Of a stretch of 43,434 nucleotides of DNA, positions 26,147 through 34,701 are shown in pieces. The notes below the pieces were generated by a model. The model was given only the letters and a program-made list of their open reading frames with translations. It was not told the DNA's origin and made no database searches. The DNA comes from Dokdonella sp. (lineage in GTDB: Bacteria; Pseudomonadota; Gammaproteobacteria; Xanthomonadales; Rhodanobacteraceae), in assembly GCF_019634815.1 (NCBI RefSeq), contig NZ_JAHCAP010000028.1, positions 1 to 43,434 on the forward strand, in the 5' to 3' direction. Each line of letters starts with the position of its first letter. The first letter of the stretch is position 1. Both the position numbers and the translations under genes were made by a program.

Positions 26147-27499
26147 TCAGCGTGCATCGGCCGCAGTCGGTACGAGCGTGCACGCAAGCGCGAGCAGGCT
26201 CGCCACGCAGGGCCAGCCCAGATAGCGTACTTCGGCCGAAGGCGCGAGCGCGAACAGCGGCAGGAGCAGCAAAGCCGCGCTCGCCAATGCGGCCCACGCC
26301 ACGGCCGCCGACCGAGCATCACGCCGACGCCACGCGATGAGTGCCGCGCACAGGCCGCACATCAGATACGGCCAGGCCGCGAGCGCGGGGCCCGCACGCA
26401 GCGCATCGGCCGCATGCATCAATTGCCGGTGCAGCGCGCCATCGTTTGCCGCCAGCGGCGGGTTGTCTCCATAGTCCGTCGGCGTGTCAACGTAGATCAG
26501 GCTTGCGGGCCAGTCGTGCGGATGCGTGCCCACGAGCGCGTGCGTAACTGCCCAGCGATGTGCGAGCCATGCGCGCGGATGATGCACGATGGCATTCAAC
26601 CAGACGCCGCGCAGCTGCGTGAGCTCGCTGTCGGACAGCGGCGGCGTGAACGGCGAGCGCACGCCGTGGCGAGTTTCGAACAAACTGAGATTGCTCCACG
26701 GGCGGAATGCTGCGGCAAGTTCATCGACATCGAGACCGGGCCCGATCATGAAGGGGGGCAGCAGCATCCGGTGTGTCTGTACCGACATGCCCGCCAGATC
26801 GAATTGCGCGAGCGAGGGCCACACCGGGGTGCGCCCGCGCACCTGTGCATCGAGCGCGCTGCCGAGGGCAAGCAGCGCCGCAAGCAGGATGCCGCTGCTG
26901 ACGAGGATGCGCGCAAGACGGTGTCGCATCGTGCTCGCAGAGGGCCAGGCCAGAACGCTCCACCAAGCGAGGATGGGTGCGACCGCGGGCAGGGCGTTGT
27001 GGCGCAGCAGGGCGGCGTAGGCCAGGCAGGGCAAGGCGGCCAGCAGCCAGATGCGGCGCGCAGCCGAGACGCGGGCGCGCGCCAGCAGGCCGATGGCGCA
27101 GGTCGCCGCTGCGAGCACGCCGACATCGGTCCAGACATGCGCGCGCAAAAGCCACGGCAAGGGCGCAAGCGCGATCACGGCCAGGGCGATGCTGCCCGGC
27201 ACGGCTCGCCAGCGCAGCGATGCGGCGAGCAAGGCCAGGCCGCTCCAGAACAGCAGCAGATGCAAAGCGAAAACACCCGCGGGTCCTGCGCCGAGCCAGT
27301 CGCTCAAGCTCAGCGCGAACACGAAGGCCGGTGGCGTGATGCCATCCATCGCGGCGTGGCGAGCCTGCCACCAGGCATGCGCGGTATCGAACGACACCAG
27401 GCCCGGCCAGAACGCTGCACAGTCGAGCAAGACTCCGCACGCGGCGAGCAGCCACGGCCAGTGGCGGTGCCAACGTCCAGGCGGTGCTTCACAGTGCAT
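26147..27499 (-). CDS. Polytopic membrane protein, GT-C glycosyltransferase-like
   Basis: 450 residues from ATG 27499; ATG 27526 would add nine and lengthen the overlap with bioD. About ten hydrophobic helices, with a periplasmic region of some 150 residues before the last ones. The first loop (FWPGLVSFDTAHAWWQARH) with its Asp, and the late EVRYLGWP, look like the GT-C/PMT-type polyprenyl-sugar-dependent glycosyltransferase layout. I do not recognise a specific family, so the transferase role is inference. The start overlaps the bioD stop by 11 nt, pointing to translational coupling. Confidence 0.7.
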   Translation of the reverse strand: MHCEAPPGRWHRHWPWLLAACGVLLDCAAFWPGLVSFDTAHAWWQARHAAMDGITPPAFVFALSLSDWLGAGPAGVFALHLLLFWSGLALLAASLRWRAVPGSIALAVIALAPLPWLLRAHVWTDVGVLAAATCAIGLLARARVSAARRIWLLAALPCLAYAALLRHNALPAVAPILAWWSVLAWPSASTMRHRLARILVSSGILLAALLALGSALDAQVRGRTPVWPSLAQFDLAGMSVQTHRMLLPPFMIGPGLDVDELAAAFRPWSNLSLFETRHGVRSPFTPPLSDSELTQLRGVWLNAIVHHPRAWLAHRWAVTHALVGTHPHDWPASLIYVDTPTDYGDNPPLAANDGALHRQLMHAADALRAGPALAAWPYLMCGLCAALIAWRRRDARSAAVAWAALASAALLLLPLFALAPSAEVRYLGWPCVASLLALACTLVPTAADAR

Positions 27500-28145
27500 C
27501 GAGGTCGATCGCCGGCCGTGATTCATCGCGGCCGAGCGTGCCTAGCAGCAGCGCGTCGATGCGCGCGGCAATCGCGGCGATGGTGTCATCGGCATGTGGC
27601 ATTTCGGGATCGATGCGGTTGGCGATCCAGCCGGCCAGCGTGCAGCCATCGGCCTTGATCGCGCGCGCACTGAGCAGGGCGTGGTTGATCGCGCCGAGTC
27701 GGATGCCGACCACCAGCACCACCGGCAGGGCAAATGCGCGCGCGACATCGGCCTGGGCCAGCGATTCGGAAAATGGTGCGAGCCAACCACCGGCGCCTTC
27801 GACGACCACGCGGTCGCAACGCGCGGCGATGCGTGCATGGGCGCTGCGCAGCGCGCCGAGATCGACTTCGCGGTGCGCGAGTCGCGCCGCGACGTGGGGC
27901 GCGATCGCCGGCGCAAAGGCGTAGGGATTGCAGTCGTCATAATCGGGCTGTGGATCGCTTGCGGCGATCAAGGCGAGCGCGTCGTCATTGCGCAGTCCCG
28001 CAGGTGTCGCCGCACAGCCGCTGGCGACCGGCTTCATGCCGCAGGCACGCAGGCCGCGCGCGCGCCAGGCGCCAAGTACGGCGCAACTGGTCCAGGTCTT
28101 GCCGATGCCGGTATCGGTACCGGTGACGAAGATGCCGCGCATCAT
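27489..28145 (-). CDS. bioD: Dethiobiotin synthetase
   Basis: 218 residues from ATG 28145 (two ATGs in a row; upstream ribosome site weak). It closes the ureido ring of dethiobiotin from DAPA, CO2 and ATP, the step before biotin synthase. P-loop GTDTGIGKTWTSC near the N-terminus, substrate Lys in GMKPVASG, and the VVEGAGGWLAPFS acidic loop are all in place, followed by VVLVVGIRLGAINHALL. The rest of the biotin pathway is not in the window. The downstream membrane-protein gene overlaps its end. Confidence 0.95.
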   Translation of the reverse strand: MMRGIFVTGTDTGIGKTWTSCAVLGAWRARGLRACGMKPVASGCAATPAGLRNDDALALIAASDPQPDYDDCNPYAFAPAIAPHVAARLAHREVDLGALRSAHARIAARCDRVVVEGAGGWLAPFSESLAQADVARAFALPVVLVVGIRLGAINHALLSARAIKADGCTLAGWIANRIDPEMPHADDTIAAIAARIDALLLGTLGRDESRPAIDLDAL

Positions 28146-28361
28146 CACGACGCCACGCTGCAGCCCACGGGCCGCCAGCGGGCGACCGGGCATCGCGGCG
28201 CGGACGAACGAGCTTGCCTGAATTCGATCATCACCCAAGTATGCCAGCCGGGCACGCAGGCGACGTGCAGCCGGCTTGCGGTCGCTGCAGCGCTTCCCGG
28301 TTCCCGATGTGCCACGGTGCCTGTAGCCTTCGGCTTCTCGACCTGACCCGGGGAATGCCTG
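28146..28361. other. Intergenic region between divergent bioD and MAPEG genes
   Basis: 216 bp without a supported gene. It should contain the promoters of both flanking genes. I see no BirA-type operator or clear sigma-70 pair that I would defend. Confidence 0.3.
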
Positions 28362-28754
28362 ATGTCGCACCTGCCTGAACTCGTCACCCTGCTCAATGTG
28401 CTGCTGCTGTTTGCCACCGCGCTGGCGGTCGGCTATGGCCGCCACCGCTACCAGATCAGGGCGCCGGCGGTGAGTGGGCATCCGCAATTCGAACGTGCCT
28501 ATCGCGTGCAGATGAACACCTTGGAGAACACCGTGGTGTTCCTGCCTGCGCTGTGGCTTGCCGCGCTGCACGGCTTTGCCCTGTGGGCGGGGATTGCAGG
28601 CCTGGTCTGGCTCGTGGGTCGGACTTGGTACATGGTGGCCTATCTGCGGCGGCCCGCTTCGCGCGGCCCGGCCTACTTGCTTGCGACTTCGGCCTGGTTC
28701 GTGGTGGTGGGCATGGCCGGCTGGGGCGTGGCCAAAGCGATGCTCGCCGGCTAA
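28362..28754 (+). CDS. MAPEG-family membrane protein
   Basis: 130 residues with four predicted membrane helices. The family hallmark is present between helix 1 and 2: FERAYRVQMNTLENTVVFLP, with the E-R-A-x-R-V-Q-x-N-x-x-E core that binds glutathione in microsomal glutathione transferases and related eicosanoid enzymes. Bacterial members may be membrane glutathione transferases; gshA nearby makes that plausible but is not proof. Divergent from bioD. Confidence 0.9.
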   Translation: MSHLPELVTLLNVLLLFATALAVGYGRHRYQIRAPAVSGHPQFERAYRVQMNTLENTVVFLPALWLAALHGFALWAGIAGLVWLVGRTWYMVAYLRRPASRGPAYLLATSAWFVVVGMAGWGVAKAMLAG

Positions 28755-29019
28755 GACAACCGGTGCGCCGCGGCGCGGCCGCCGCCCAGCCTTGCAAACG
28801 TTCCGAGCGAGGCTGCGCCAAGGGGCGCGCGGGCGTTGCCGCGAAGGCCTCGTTCGTCCGCGGTGGAACAATCTTGTCCGCGCAGTCTGCGCTGCGCGAA
28901 GACGATGAGTGTTCGCCCACGCCTGCCGATCAAGCCGACAGATCCCTGAGCCACGAGCGGCGGCGGGCCCAATTGCGCGCGACTACAATTGCGTCACTGC
29001 AGTTCGGCGGGAACGGTGG
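28755..29019 (+). other. Intergenic region upstream of the flavoprotein
   Basis: 265 bp with no supported coding sequence. It holds a 12-bp palindrome GCGCCGCGGCGC at 28765-28776, 10 nt after the MAPEG stop, that could form a weak 3' hairpin. Confidence 0.3.
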
Positions 29020-30429
29020 ATGGAAGTGCTCGATGCCCTGCGTGCGATCGTCGGCGATGCCCATGTGCTCATGGGCGCGGAGGCCGAGCCGGCGCTGCTG
29101 GATTGGCGTGGACGGTATCGGGGCCGCGCGCTCGCGCTGCTGCGGCCTGAAACGAACGCGGAGGTCGCCGCACTCGTGAGCCACTGCGCGCGGCAGGGCA
29201 TCGGCATCGTGCCGCAAGGTGGCAACACCGGGCTCAACGGTGGCGCCACGCCCGACGCATCCGGCGCCGCCGTGGTGCTGTCGCTGGCACGCCTCAAGCG
29301 CATCCGCAGTGTCGATGCCGCCAACGATTCGATCGTGGTCGAAGCCGGCTGCGTGCTGCAGGACGTGCAGCGCGCAGCGCAGGCAGCCGGTCGCCTGTTC
29401 CCGCTCAGCCTAGGCTCCGAAGGCAGTTGCACGATCGGTGGCAACCTCGCCACCAATGCCGGCGGCACCCAGGTGTTGCGCTACGGCTCGATGCGCGAGC
29501 TGTGTCTCGGGCTCGAAGTGGTGACTGCGCAAGGCGAGATCTGGCACGGGCTGCGCACATTGCGCAAGGACAATACCGGCTATGACCTGCGCGACATCTA
29601 CATCGGCAGCGAAGGCACGCTCGGCATCATCACCGCGGCCGCGCTCAAGCTGTTTCCGTTGCCGGCCGCGCGCATGACAGCCCTGCTTGCGCTCGATTCG
29701 ATCGAGGCCGCGGTGGACCTGCTGGCACGTGCACGCGCGGATTTCGGCGCCGCGCTCACCGGGTTCGAATTGATTGCAGGTGACTGCCTGCGCGCGGTCA
29801 CGCAAACGTTCCCGCAGTTGCAGGCGCCGCTCGCGTCCGCGACCGCGGCCTTGCCTTGGCATGTGCTGATCGAGTTGTCGGACAGCGAATCCGAACAGCA
29901 CGCGCGCGCACGCTTCGAGGCCGTACTCGGCGCGGCAAGCGTGGAAGGTTTGATCAAGGACGCCGTCATTGCCACGTCGATCGCGCACAGCCAGGCGTTG
30001 TGGCATTTGCGCGAGAGCATTCCGCTGGCCGAAAAGGCTGCCGGCATCAGCATCAAGCACGACATCGCGCTGCCGATCTCGGCGATCGCGGGTTTCGTGC
30101 GCGATACCGGTGCGGCCTTGCAGACCTCGTTTCTCGGGGTGCGTGTGGTCGTGTTCGGCCACCTCGGTGATGGCAACCTGCACTACAACGTTGCCCGCGG
30201 CGCGGACATGGACGAGGCTGCGCTGCTTGCGCGCGAGGCCGACATCAACGCGCTGGTGTACGAGCGCGTGCATGCGCTGGGCGGATCGATCAGCGCCGAG
30301 CACGGCATCGGCCAGCTCAAGCGTGAGCTGTTGCCGCGCTATCAGGATCCGGTGGCGCTCTCGCTGATGCGGCAGATCAAGGCAGCGCTCGATCCGCAGG
30401 GAATCATGAACCCCGGCAAGCTGCTCTGA
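29020..30429 (+). CDS. FAD-linked oxidoreductase, D-2-hydroxyglutarate dehydrogenase-like
   Basis: 469 residues from ATG 29020; a longer frame upstream lacks conserved sequence. N-terminal FAD-binding PCMH domain: VPQGGNTGLNGGATPD, LGSEGSCTIGGNLATNAGG, LRYGSMRELCLGLEVV, and LRKDNTGYDLRDIYIGSEGT (this KDNTGYDL form is characteristic of D-2-hydroxyglutarate dehydrogenases). C-terminal FAD-oxidase domain: FGHLGDGNLHYNV with metal/substrate His, and SAEHGIGQLKRELL. It oxidises a D-2-hydroxyacid; D-2-hydroxyglutarate is best supported, D-lactate or glycolate are alternatives. No signal peptide. Convergent with the LRR gene. Confidence 0.9.
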   Translation: MEVLDALRAIVGDAHVLMGAEAEPALLDWRGRYRGRALALLRPETNAEVAALVSHCARQGIGIVPQGGNTGLNGGATPDASGAAVVLSLARLKRIRSVDAANDSIVVEAGCVLQDVQRAAQAAGRLFPLSLGSEGSCTIGGNLATNAGGTQVLRYGSMRELCLGLEVVTAQGEIWHGLRTLRKDNTGYDLRDIYIGSEGTLGIITAAALKLFPLPAARMTALLALDSIEAAVDLLARARADFGAALTGFELIAGDCLRAVTQTFPQLQAPLASATAALPWHVLIELSDSESEQHARARFEAVLGAASVEGLIKDAVIATSIAHSQALWHLRESIPLAEKAAGISIKHDIALPISAIAGFVRDTGAALQTSFLGVRVVVFGHLGDGNLHYNVARGADMDEAALLAREADINALVYERVHALGGSISAEHGIGQLKRELLPRYQDPVALSLMRQIKAALDPQGIMNPGKLL

Positions 30430-30526
30430 TCACGCTTGAAGGATCACCCAAGTGCCGAGCTCGGCTTGATGGCCAGGCGGGATCCCGGGCAAGTGTGCCA
30501 CTCCGCGGCCGGTGCTGGCATTGCGG

Positions 30527-31028
30527 CTATTCGAAGCCGTTGGCGAAGATGGAATCGCAGGCTTGCCACCATGGTGTCACGCCGGTGGCAGCATTCCAGT
30601 TCGCATCCGTGGGCGACGGGAAGTCCAAAGGGTTCGGGCACAGGCGTTGACCAACCGGGAAGCAGCGCCGACGGCGACGGCACTGCCGGTGGCGTGCCGG
30701 TCAGCTGGTTGTTGCCAACTGAGAAGGCTCGCAGCGACGTCAAGCCGGACAGCGACGGCAGCGCGCCCACGAGAGTGTTGTCGTACAAGTCGACGCCAAT
30801 CACATGCCCGTTGCCACTGTCGCAGGTGATGCCAAACCACGTGCATTCGGTGCCGGCGGCGCCCAGCCAGCCGCTGCGGTTGGTCCAGCTGGCGCCCTGG
30901 GTGTTGTTGTAGAGATCGACCAGCACCTGGCGCTCGGAAGCCGGAATCTGCGCGAAGGCCGGCAGCGCGAGGGTCGCCAACGCCAGCGTGGTCAGTGTGG
31001 CGCGGAAGAACTTCCGGAAACGAGTCAT
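30527..31028 (-). pseudogene. Small secreted leucine-rich-repeat protein with a +1 frameshift
   Basis: ATG 31028 follows AAGGAAG and starts a signal peptide (hydrophobic to ALPAFAQ). Then comes an LRR-type cap (LVDLYNNTQGASWTNRSGW, WFGITCDSGNGHVIGVDLYD) and repeats LVGALPSLSGLTSLRAF and VGNNQLTGTPPAVPSPSALL. After that the frame loses sense. Removing one base of the AA pair at 30653-30654 (minus GGTTGG to GGTGG) restores PGGQRLCPNPLDFPS, then WNAATGVTPWWQACDS and a C-terminal IFANGFE followed by a stop at 30527. The repaired product is 166 residues and its end fits the LRR family. Either a true disabling mutation or a consensus-sequence error. Bacterial LRR proteins of this type are usually secreted interaction proteins; partner unknown. 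Confidence 0.8.
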
Positions 31029-31156
31029 GATTTCTTCCTTGAATGGACAAGTCAGACCAGGAAATCCGTAAATCGCGTTTGCTTGTAAACCGGAACCCTG
31101 CGGATTCACCGCCCGAGCCGGGGCGAGCAGCGTGAGGCTGTGGGCAAGGCGCAAGT

Positions 31157-33901
31157 TCATGCGCTGGCAGCCTGCGTTGTGGATGCGCTGCGCCGCGGCG
31201 GTGCCGGTGCCATCCAGCCGACCAGGGTGCACAGCAGGCCGAATCCAAGGAAGGCGCCAATCCCGAGCAGGTCGCCGAGGTTGTCGCGATCGATCAGCAG
31301 GAGCTTGGCCAGCACCACGCCCATGAGGATCGCGCCCGCGAGCCACACGCCCCACAGGCCACGACGCGAGCCGACGATCCAGCCGGTCACGCCGAACAGG
31401 CTCCACACCACGCTCAGGCTGGTCTGCGCGAGCGCGCTGGACAGCAGCACCTCGCTCCACGGTAAATCGCCCCAGTGGTGCACGCCGCGCAGCGTGATGA
31501 TCGTCACCAGCGCTGCGCTCGCCAGCGCCAGCAGCACGCGCAGCTCTTGTGCTGCGCTGGCGGCGGGCACGCGCGCACGCAGCCAGGCCAGCGCCAACAG
31601 CAGGAACGCGCCTTGCGCGAGATCCAGCGGATTGAGCAGCGCGATCCATGGCAGGGGAGCGCTGGCACCATCGCTGCCCAGGGCGACCAGCCACCACAGT
31701 GCAAGCACGATCAGGCAGATGCGCTGCAGTACGCCGCGCATCGGATCGAAGGCGGCGCCCAAGGGCAGTCGCAGCCATGGCCAGTAGCGCAGCACGGTCG
31801 CCAGCAAGGCGAGCCACGGCAGTGCGAACAACATGCCGACCCAACCCGCGGCCAGCGCAAGGACATCGCCCAAATGCCAGGCTTCCAGCGACAGCACCAG
31901 AGGCAAGGTCAGCCACCATCCCAGTTGCGCCAGTCGCGGCATCCTGCCTTCGACATCGCGCAGACAGCTCACGGCACGCCAGCCCAACAGGGCAAATGCA
32001 GGCCAGGCCCAGATGCCGATTCCGGCCAAAGGATGAGTGACCATCGTCGGCAGCAACAGCGCGATCGGCACGGCAAGCCACAGGCCGATCAGCGTGGTGG
32101 TGGCAAGCAGGCGTGACGGGATGTGGCGGCGTGCTTCGGCGGCGAGCCAGGCGGTGATGCCCAGCAGCAGCAGGACCGCGTGCAGGCGACGCCACGGTTC
32201 GATGAACGTGATGATTTCGTGGACGCCATTGCCCAGCCACCATGCCAGCGCCCACAGGTAGGCGAGCGCGGCAAGTACTTGGTTGCCTGCGCGGCGTTCG
32301 AGCCAGGCACTGGCAAGACCTGCCACCGCGATCAGCAGGGCGCCCATGAAGTCGGCATTGATGATCGCCTGCGCATCGTACGCATGCGTTTGGCTGGCAC
32401 CCAGCAGCAACGCGCCAGCGGCCAGCACCTGCAGCACATAGCCGGCCAGATGCACGAGACGCCGCTGCTGGACCTGGCCCAGCCAGACCAGCCCGGCGCC
32501 TTCCAATGCGAACACGGCAGCGGTGGCGCGCGCCGACAGCGCCAGCGGCACCGCGAGCGTGGCAAAACCCGCCGCGAGAATCGCGTGTGCGCGTCCGAGC
32601 AGGCGCAGGCGCGGCGTGCGCAGCAGCCACCACGCGAGCACCGCATAGAGTGCGGCCAATCCCAGCGCATTGAAAGCCAGCGGCATGCGCGCGCCTTCGA
32701 GCAAGCTTGCCTGCAGGCCGAACGCGATCAGCGGCGTGCCGAACAACAGGCAGCCGTCGATGCGTCCCCCACCGGGACGCTCCACCTTGCGTGCGTAGAG
32801 GATCGGCAACAGCAGGTAGAACGCGAAGAACAGCAGCAGGAAGGGTTCGGTGCTGGAAAATTTTTCCGGCACATAACTGAGCACACCCCAGAACGTGCCG
32901 ATGCCCCAAGTGAAGATGAAGCCAAGCAGGTTGAGAATGCGCCAGGGCTTGATCCAGGCAATCACAAGGATGCCCAGATTGAGCAGCGCGTAATAGCTGA
33001 ACAGCGCGACATGATTGCCGCTGCCGCTGGACAGCCACAGCGGCGCGAGAAATCCCGCGAACACGCCCAGCACGGCAAGAGTGTGCGAGTCCTGCGCTAC
33101 TGCCAGCACCACCAGGCCGGCGATCAATGCGATGCTCAGGGCGAACGCTGGTGCCGCGTCGATCAGACCATACAGTTTGAACGCCGCAAACACGGTCAGC
33201 AGCAGGACGCCGATTGCGCCACCCTGCAGCGCCTGCGCGAACGCGCGATGGCTCTCGCGCTTGCGCCAGGCGAAGGTCAGGGCGGCGAGCGCAGTTGCAC
33301 TCACGCCGATCAAGCGCAATTGGATCGGCAGCGTGAACCAACCCTGGTCGTTGGCGTACCGCAGCAGTGCGGCCACGCCGACCAGGAGCACGAGCATGCC
33401 GACCTTGACCGGCAAGTTGCCGGTCGTGAACCAGAGTTTGATGCACTCGATCAGCTTGAGGATGGGATCCGGGCGGGTTGCTGCCTGTTGTTGCGGTGGA
33501 CGCGGCGCCACGGGCGGTGTCGCGGTCGGCGTCGCCGCCGGCAACGGGCTGACGCGTGCGGGCGTTGCAGGCGCGTCCGGTTCCGTGATGGCTGCGGCTG
33601 CCGGCGTGTTCGCAGGCAGCGGTGGCGGCGTGGCCGCATCGATCTCGAACCGATGCTCGGTGATGGGCTGCTGCGAAGTCGGGCTTGCCGGGACCGGCGC
33701 AGGTGGAGCGGACCTTGGTGCGGCTTGAGCGGGTGAATCTTGCACGGGGCCGGCGCGCGATGGTGCGGACCGCAGACCGCGTAGTTCGGCTTCCAGGCCC
33801 TCGACGCGGCGGCGCAGCTCCGAGGTCTTCACCATCGCGATGATCGCCAGGATCGGCGTGATCAGGATGGCCAGCACTACCAGCGTGATCAAACCTTCCA
33901 T
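31157..33901 (-). CDS. DUF2339 multi-span membrane protein
   Basis: 914 residues from ATG 33901, which has GGGAG eight bases upstream; ATG 33916 overlaps that site. One N-terminal helix (LITLVVLAILITPILAII), a short coiled segment (ELRRRVEGLEAELRGL), a Pro/Ala/Thr-rich linker (about 48-145), then more than 20 hydrophobic helices. This layout and motifs such as LPVKVGMLVLLVGVAALLRY and GVFAGFLAPLWLSSGSG are those of the DUF2339 family (predicted membrane proteins of unknown role). Antisense and shifted frames are open over long distances because of composition. Upstream lies the E2 remnant. Confidence 0.88.
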   Translation of the reverse strand: MEGLITLVVLAILITPILAIIAMVKTSELRRRVEGLEAELRGLRSAPSRAGPVQDSPAQAAPRSAPPAPVPASPTSQQPITEHRFEIDAATPPPLPANTPAAAAITEPDAPATPARVSPLPAATPTATPPVAPRPPQQQAATRPDPILKLIECIKLWFTTGNLPVKVGMLVLLVGVAALLRYANDQGWFTLPIQLRLIGVSATALAALTFAWRKRESHRAFAQALQGGAIGVLLLTVFAAFKLYGLIDAAPAFALSIALIAGLVVLAVAQDSHTLAVLGVFAGFLAPLWLSSGSGNHVALFSYYALLNLGILVIAWIKPWRILNLLGFIFTWGIGTFWGVLSYVPEKFSSTEPFLLLFFAFYLLLPILYARKVERPGGGRIDGCLLFGTPLIAFGLQASLLEGARMPLAFNALGLAALYAVLAWWLLRTPRLRLLGRAHAILAAGFATLAVPLALSARATAAVFALEGAGLVWLGQVQQRRLVHLAGYVLQVLAAGALLLGASQTHAYDAQAIINADFMGALLIAVAGLASAWLERRAGNQVLAALAYLWALAWWLGNGVHEIITFIEPWRRLHAVLLLLGITAWLAAEARRHIPSRLLATTTLIGLWLAVPIALLLPTMVTHPLAGIGIWAWPAFALLGWRAVSCLRDVEGRMPRLAQLGWWLTLPLVLSLEAWHLGDVLALAAGWVGMLFALPWLALLATVLRYWPWLRLPLGAAFDPMRGVLQRICLIVLALWWLVALGSDGASAPLPWIALLNPLDLAQGAFLLLALAWLRARVPAASAAQELRVLLALASAALVTIITLRGVHHWGDLPWSEVLLSSALAQTSLSVVWSLFGVTGWIVGSRRGLWGVWLAGAILMGVVLAKLLLIDRDNLGDLLGIGAFLGFGLLCTLVGWMAPAPPRRSASTTQAASA

Positions 33902-33933
33902 CGACCCGACTCCCATTGTCCGCGAATATCAGA

Positions 33934-34308
33934 TCACAGTTCGCAGCGAGCTGGAATCAACGTCGCAGACAAGGCGCGTGCACCCGGCAGTGCCGGCACG
34001 AACAGGCCATCGGGCGTGTCCACCGCGATGCCCAGGTCCACGTGCGGATGCTTGGTGAGGCTGAGGTTGGCATCGTCGAACCAGGCATTGAGCGCAGGCT
34101 CGATGCGGCAGGCGGTGACGATCGCGCGGATCGTGCGCGCGGTGATGTCCTGCTTGCCCAGCCAGGCGTGCAGGTCGGCGTCATCGACGATCGTGGTCCG
34201 CACCACGCGCGCATGCGCATCGGCCATCACGCGCGCCATGTTGCGACGCACGCCCTTGAGCTGTTCGGGTTGGCCGCTTGCGGAGACGGTTGGCGGCGCG
34301 GCGCGCAT
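33934..34308 (-). pseudogene. Remnant of a 2-oxoacid dehydrogenase E2 acyltransferase
   Basis: About 125 codons are open from an ATG at 34308. Residues 18-115 (LKGVRRNMARVMADAHARVV, then TTIVDDADLHAWLGKQDITA, EPALNAWFDDANL, HVDLGIAVDTPDGLFVPAL) match the first part of the catalytic domain of lipoamide acyltransferases. The lipoyl and subunit-binding domains that should precede it are absent upstream, and the second half of the domain with the catalytic HxxxD is absent: the frame stops at 33934, next to DUF2339. I read it as a doubly truncated fragment left by rearrangement at the edge of the accessory region. Confidence 0.7.
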
Positions 34309-34500
34309 CGGCTTGCCTGCCTGCGACAGCGTGCTTCGGTTTCCCTCTCCCGTTGGGAGGTCGCGCCGCGGGACGCCTGAGTGTACGCAAGTCCAATCGC
34401 AGCAACGTCGACTCACCAAGCGCGCACGGTCTCGACCAGGCCTTGGCGCCAAGCGCAATTTGCGATGCGCTTCGCAACATCCTCATGGGGCGCTTGACAC

Positions 34501-34512
34501 GGGGGGGGGGGG
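34501..34512 (+). repeat. G12 homopolymer upstream of rhs
   Basis: Twelve consecutive G, one base after a perfect -35-like TTGACA. Such tracts slip during replication and drive phase variation in other bacteria. At 17-nt spacing the next hexamer is TTGGAC, a poor -10, so a promoter at this spot is unproven. Confidence 0.75.
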
Positions 34513-34689
34513 CAACTTGGACGATCACGTGCGCCCCGGGCATCGAGGCGCATCGGGGCGTGAGGGGGCGGGCAATTTGGGGAAGCGAGGTGATCGGGCC
34601 TGCGCGCCATGTCTGCGCGTGGCTCGCAGGCTGTCAGTACGGTCGTCTCAATCAGTCTCATCGACAAGCATTTCGTGGAGTGCTGGACA

Positions 34690-34695
34690 AGGAGG
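34690..34695 (+). promoter_or_regulatory. Ribosome-binding site that decides the rhs start
   Basis: A perfect AGGAGG. The in-frame ATG 34696 touches it and ATG 34714 is 18 nt away, whereas GTG 34702 lies at a normal 6-nt spacing, so GTG 34702 is the most likely initiator. Confidence 0.6.
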
Positions 34696-34701
34696 ATGGA
34701 T

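Larger units (their letters stand above)
34309..34701. other. Gene-free region upstream of rhs
   Basis: About 390 bp between the E2 remnant and the rhs start. It contains a small CTCCC-GTT-GGGAG hairpin near 34346, a TTGACA at 34494-34499, a run of 12 G at 34501-34512, and the rhs ribosome site at 34690. No convincing gene is present on either strand. Confidence 0.6.

Noticed and set aside
26126..27658. Plus-strand 510-codon open frame opposite the membrane protein and bioD
   Set aside because: Arg/Gln/Gly-rich antisense shadow; the minus frame has clear membrane helices and BioD motifs.
30444..33446. A 1000-codon minus-strand open frame covering DUF2339 in a shifted frame and running into the LRR gene
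   Set aside because: Its first 800 residues are Arg/Ala/Cys-rich shadow translation of the DUF2339 gene; only its end, from ATG 31028, is the real LRR gene.
32123..33736. Plus-strand 537-codon open frame opposite DUF2339
   Set aside because: Antisense shadow with Gln/Arg/His-rich sequence and no recognisable domain or ribosome site.
33934..34458. An intact 174-residue protein upstream of DUF2339
   Set aside because: The first 50 codons are non-homologous Arg-rich sequence and the rest is half of an E2 catalytic domain; treated as a remnant.
34494..34522. Complete sigma-70 promoter TTGACA - 17 nt - TTGGAC spanning the G tract
   Set aside because: The -10 hexamer matches only two of six consensus positions, so I list the tract but not a promoter.
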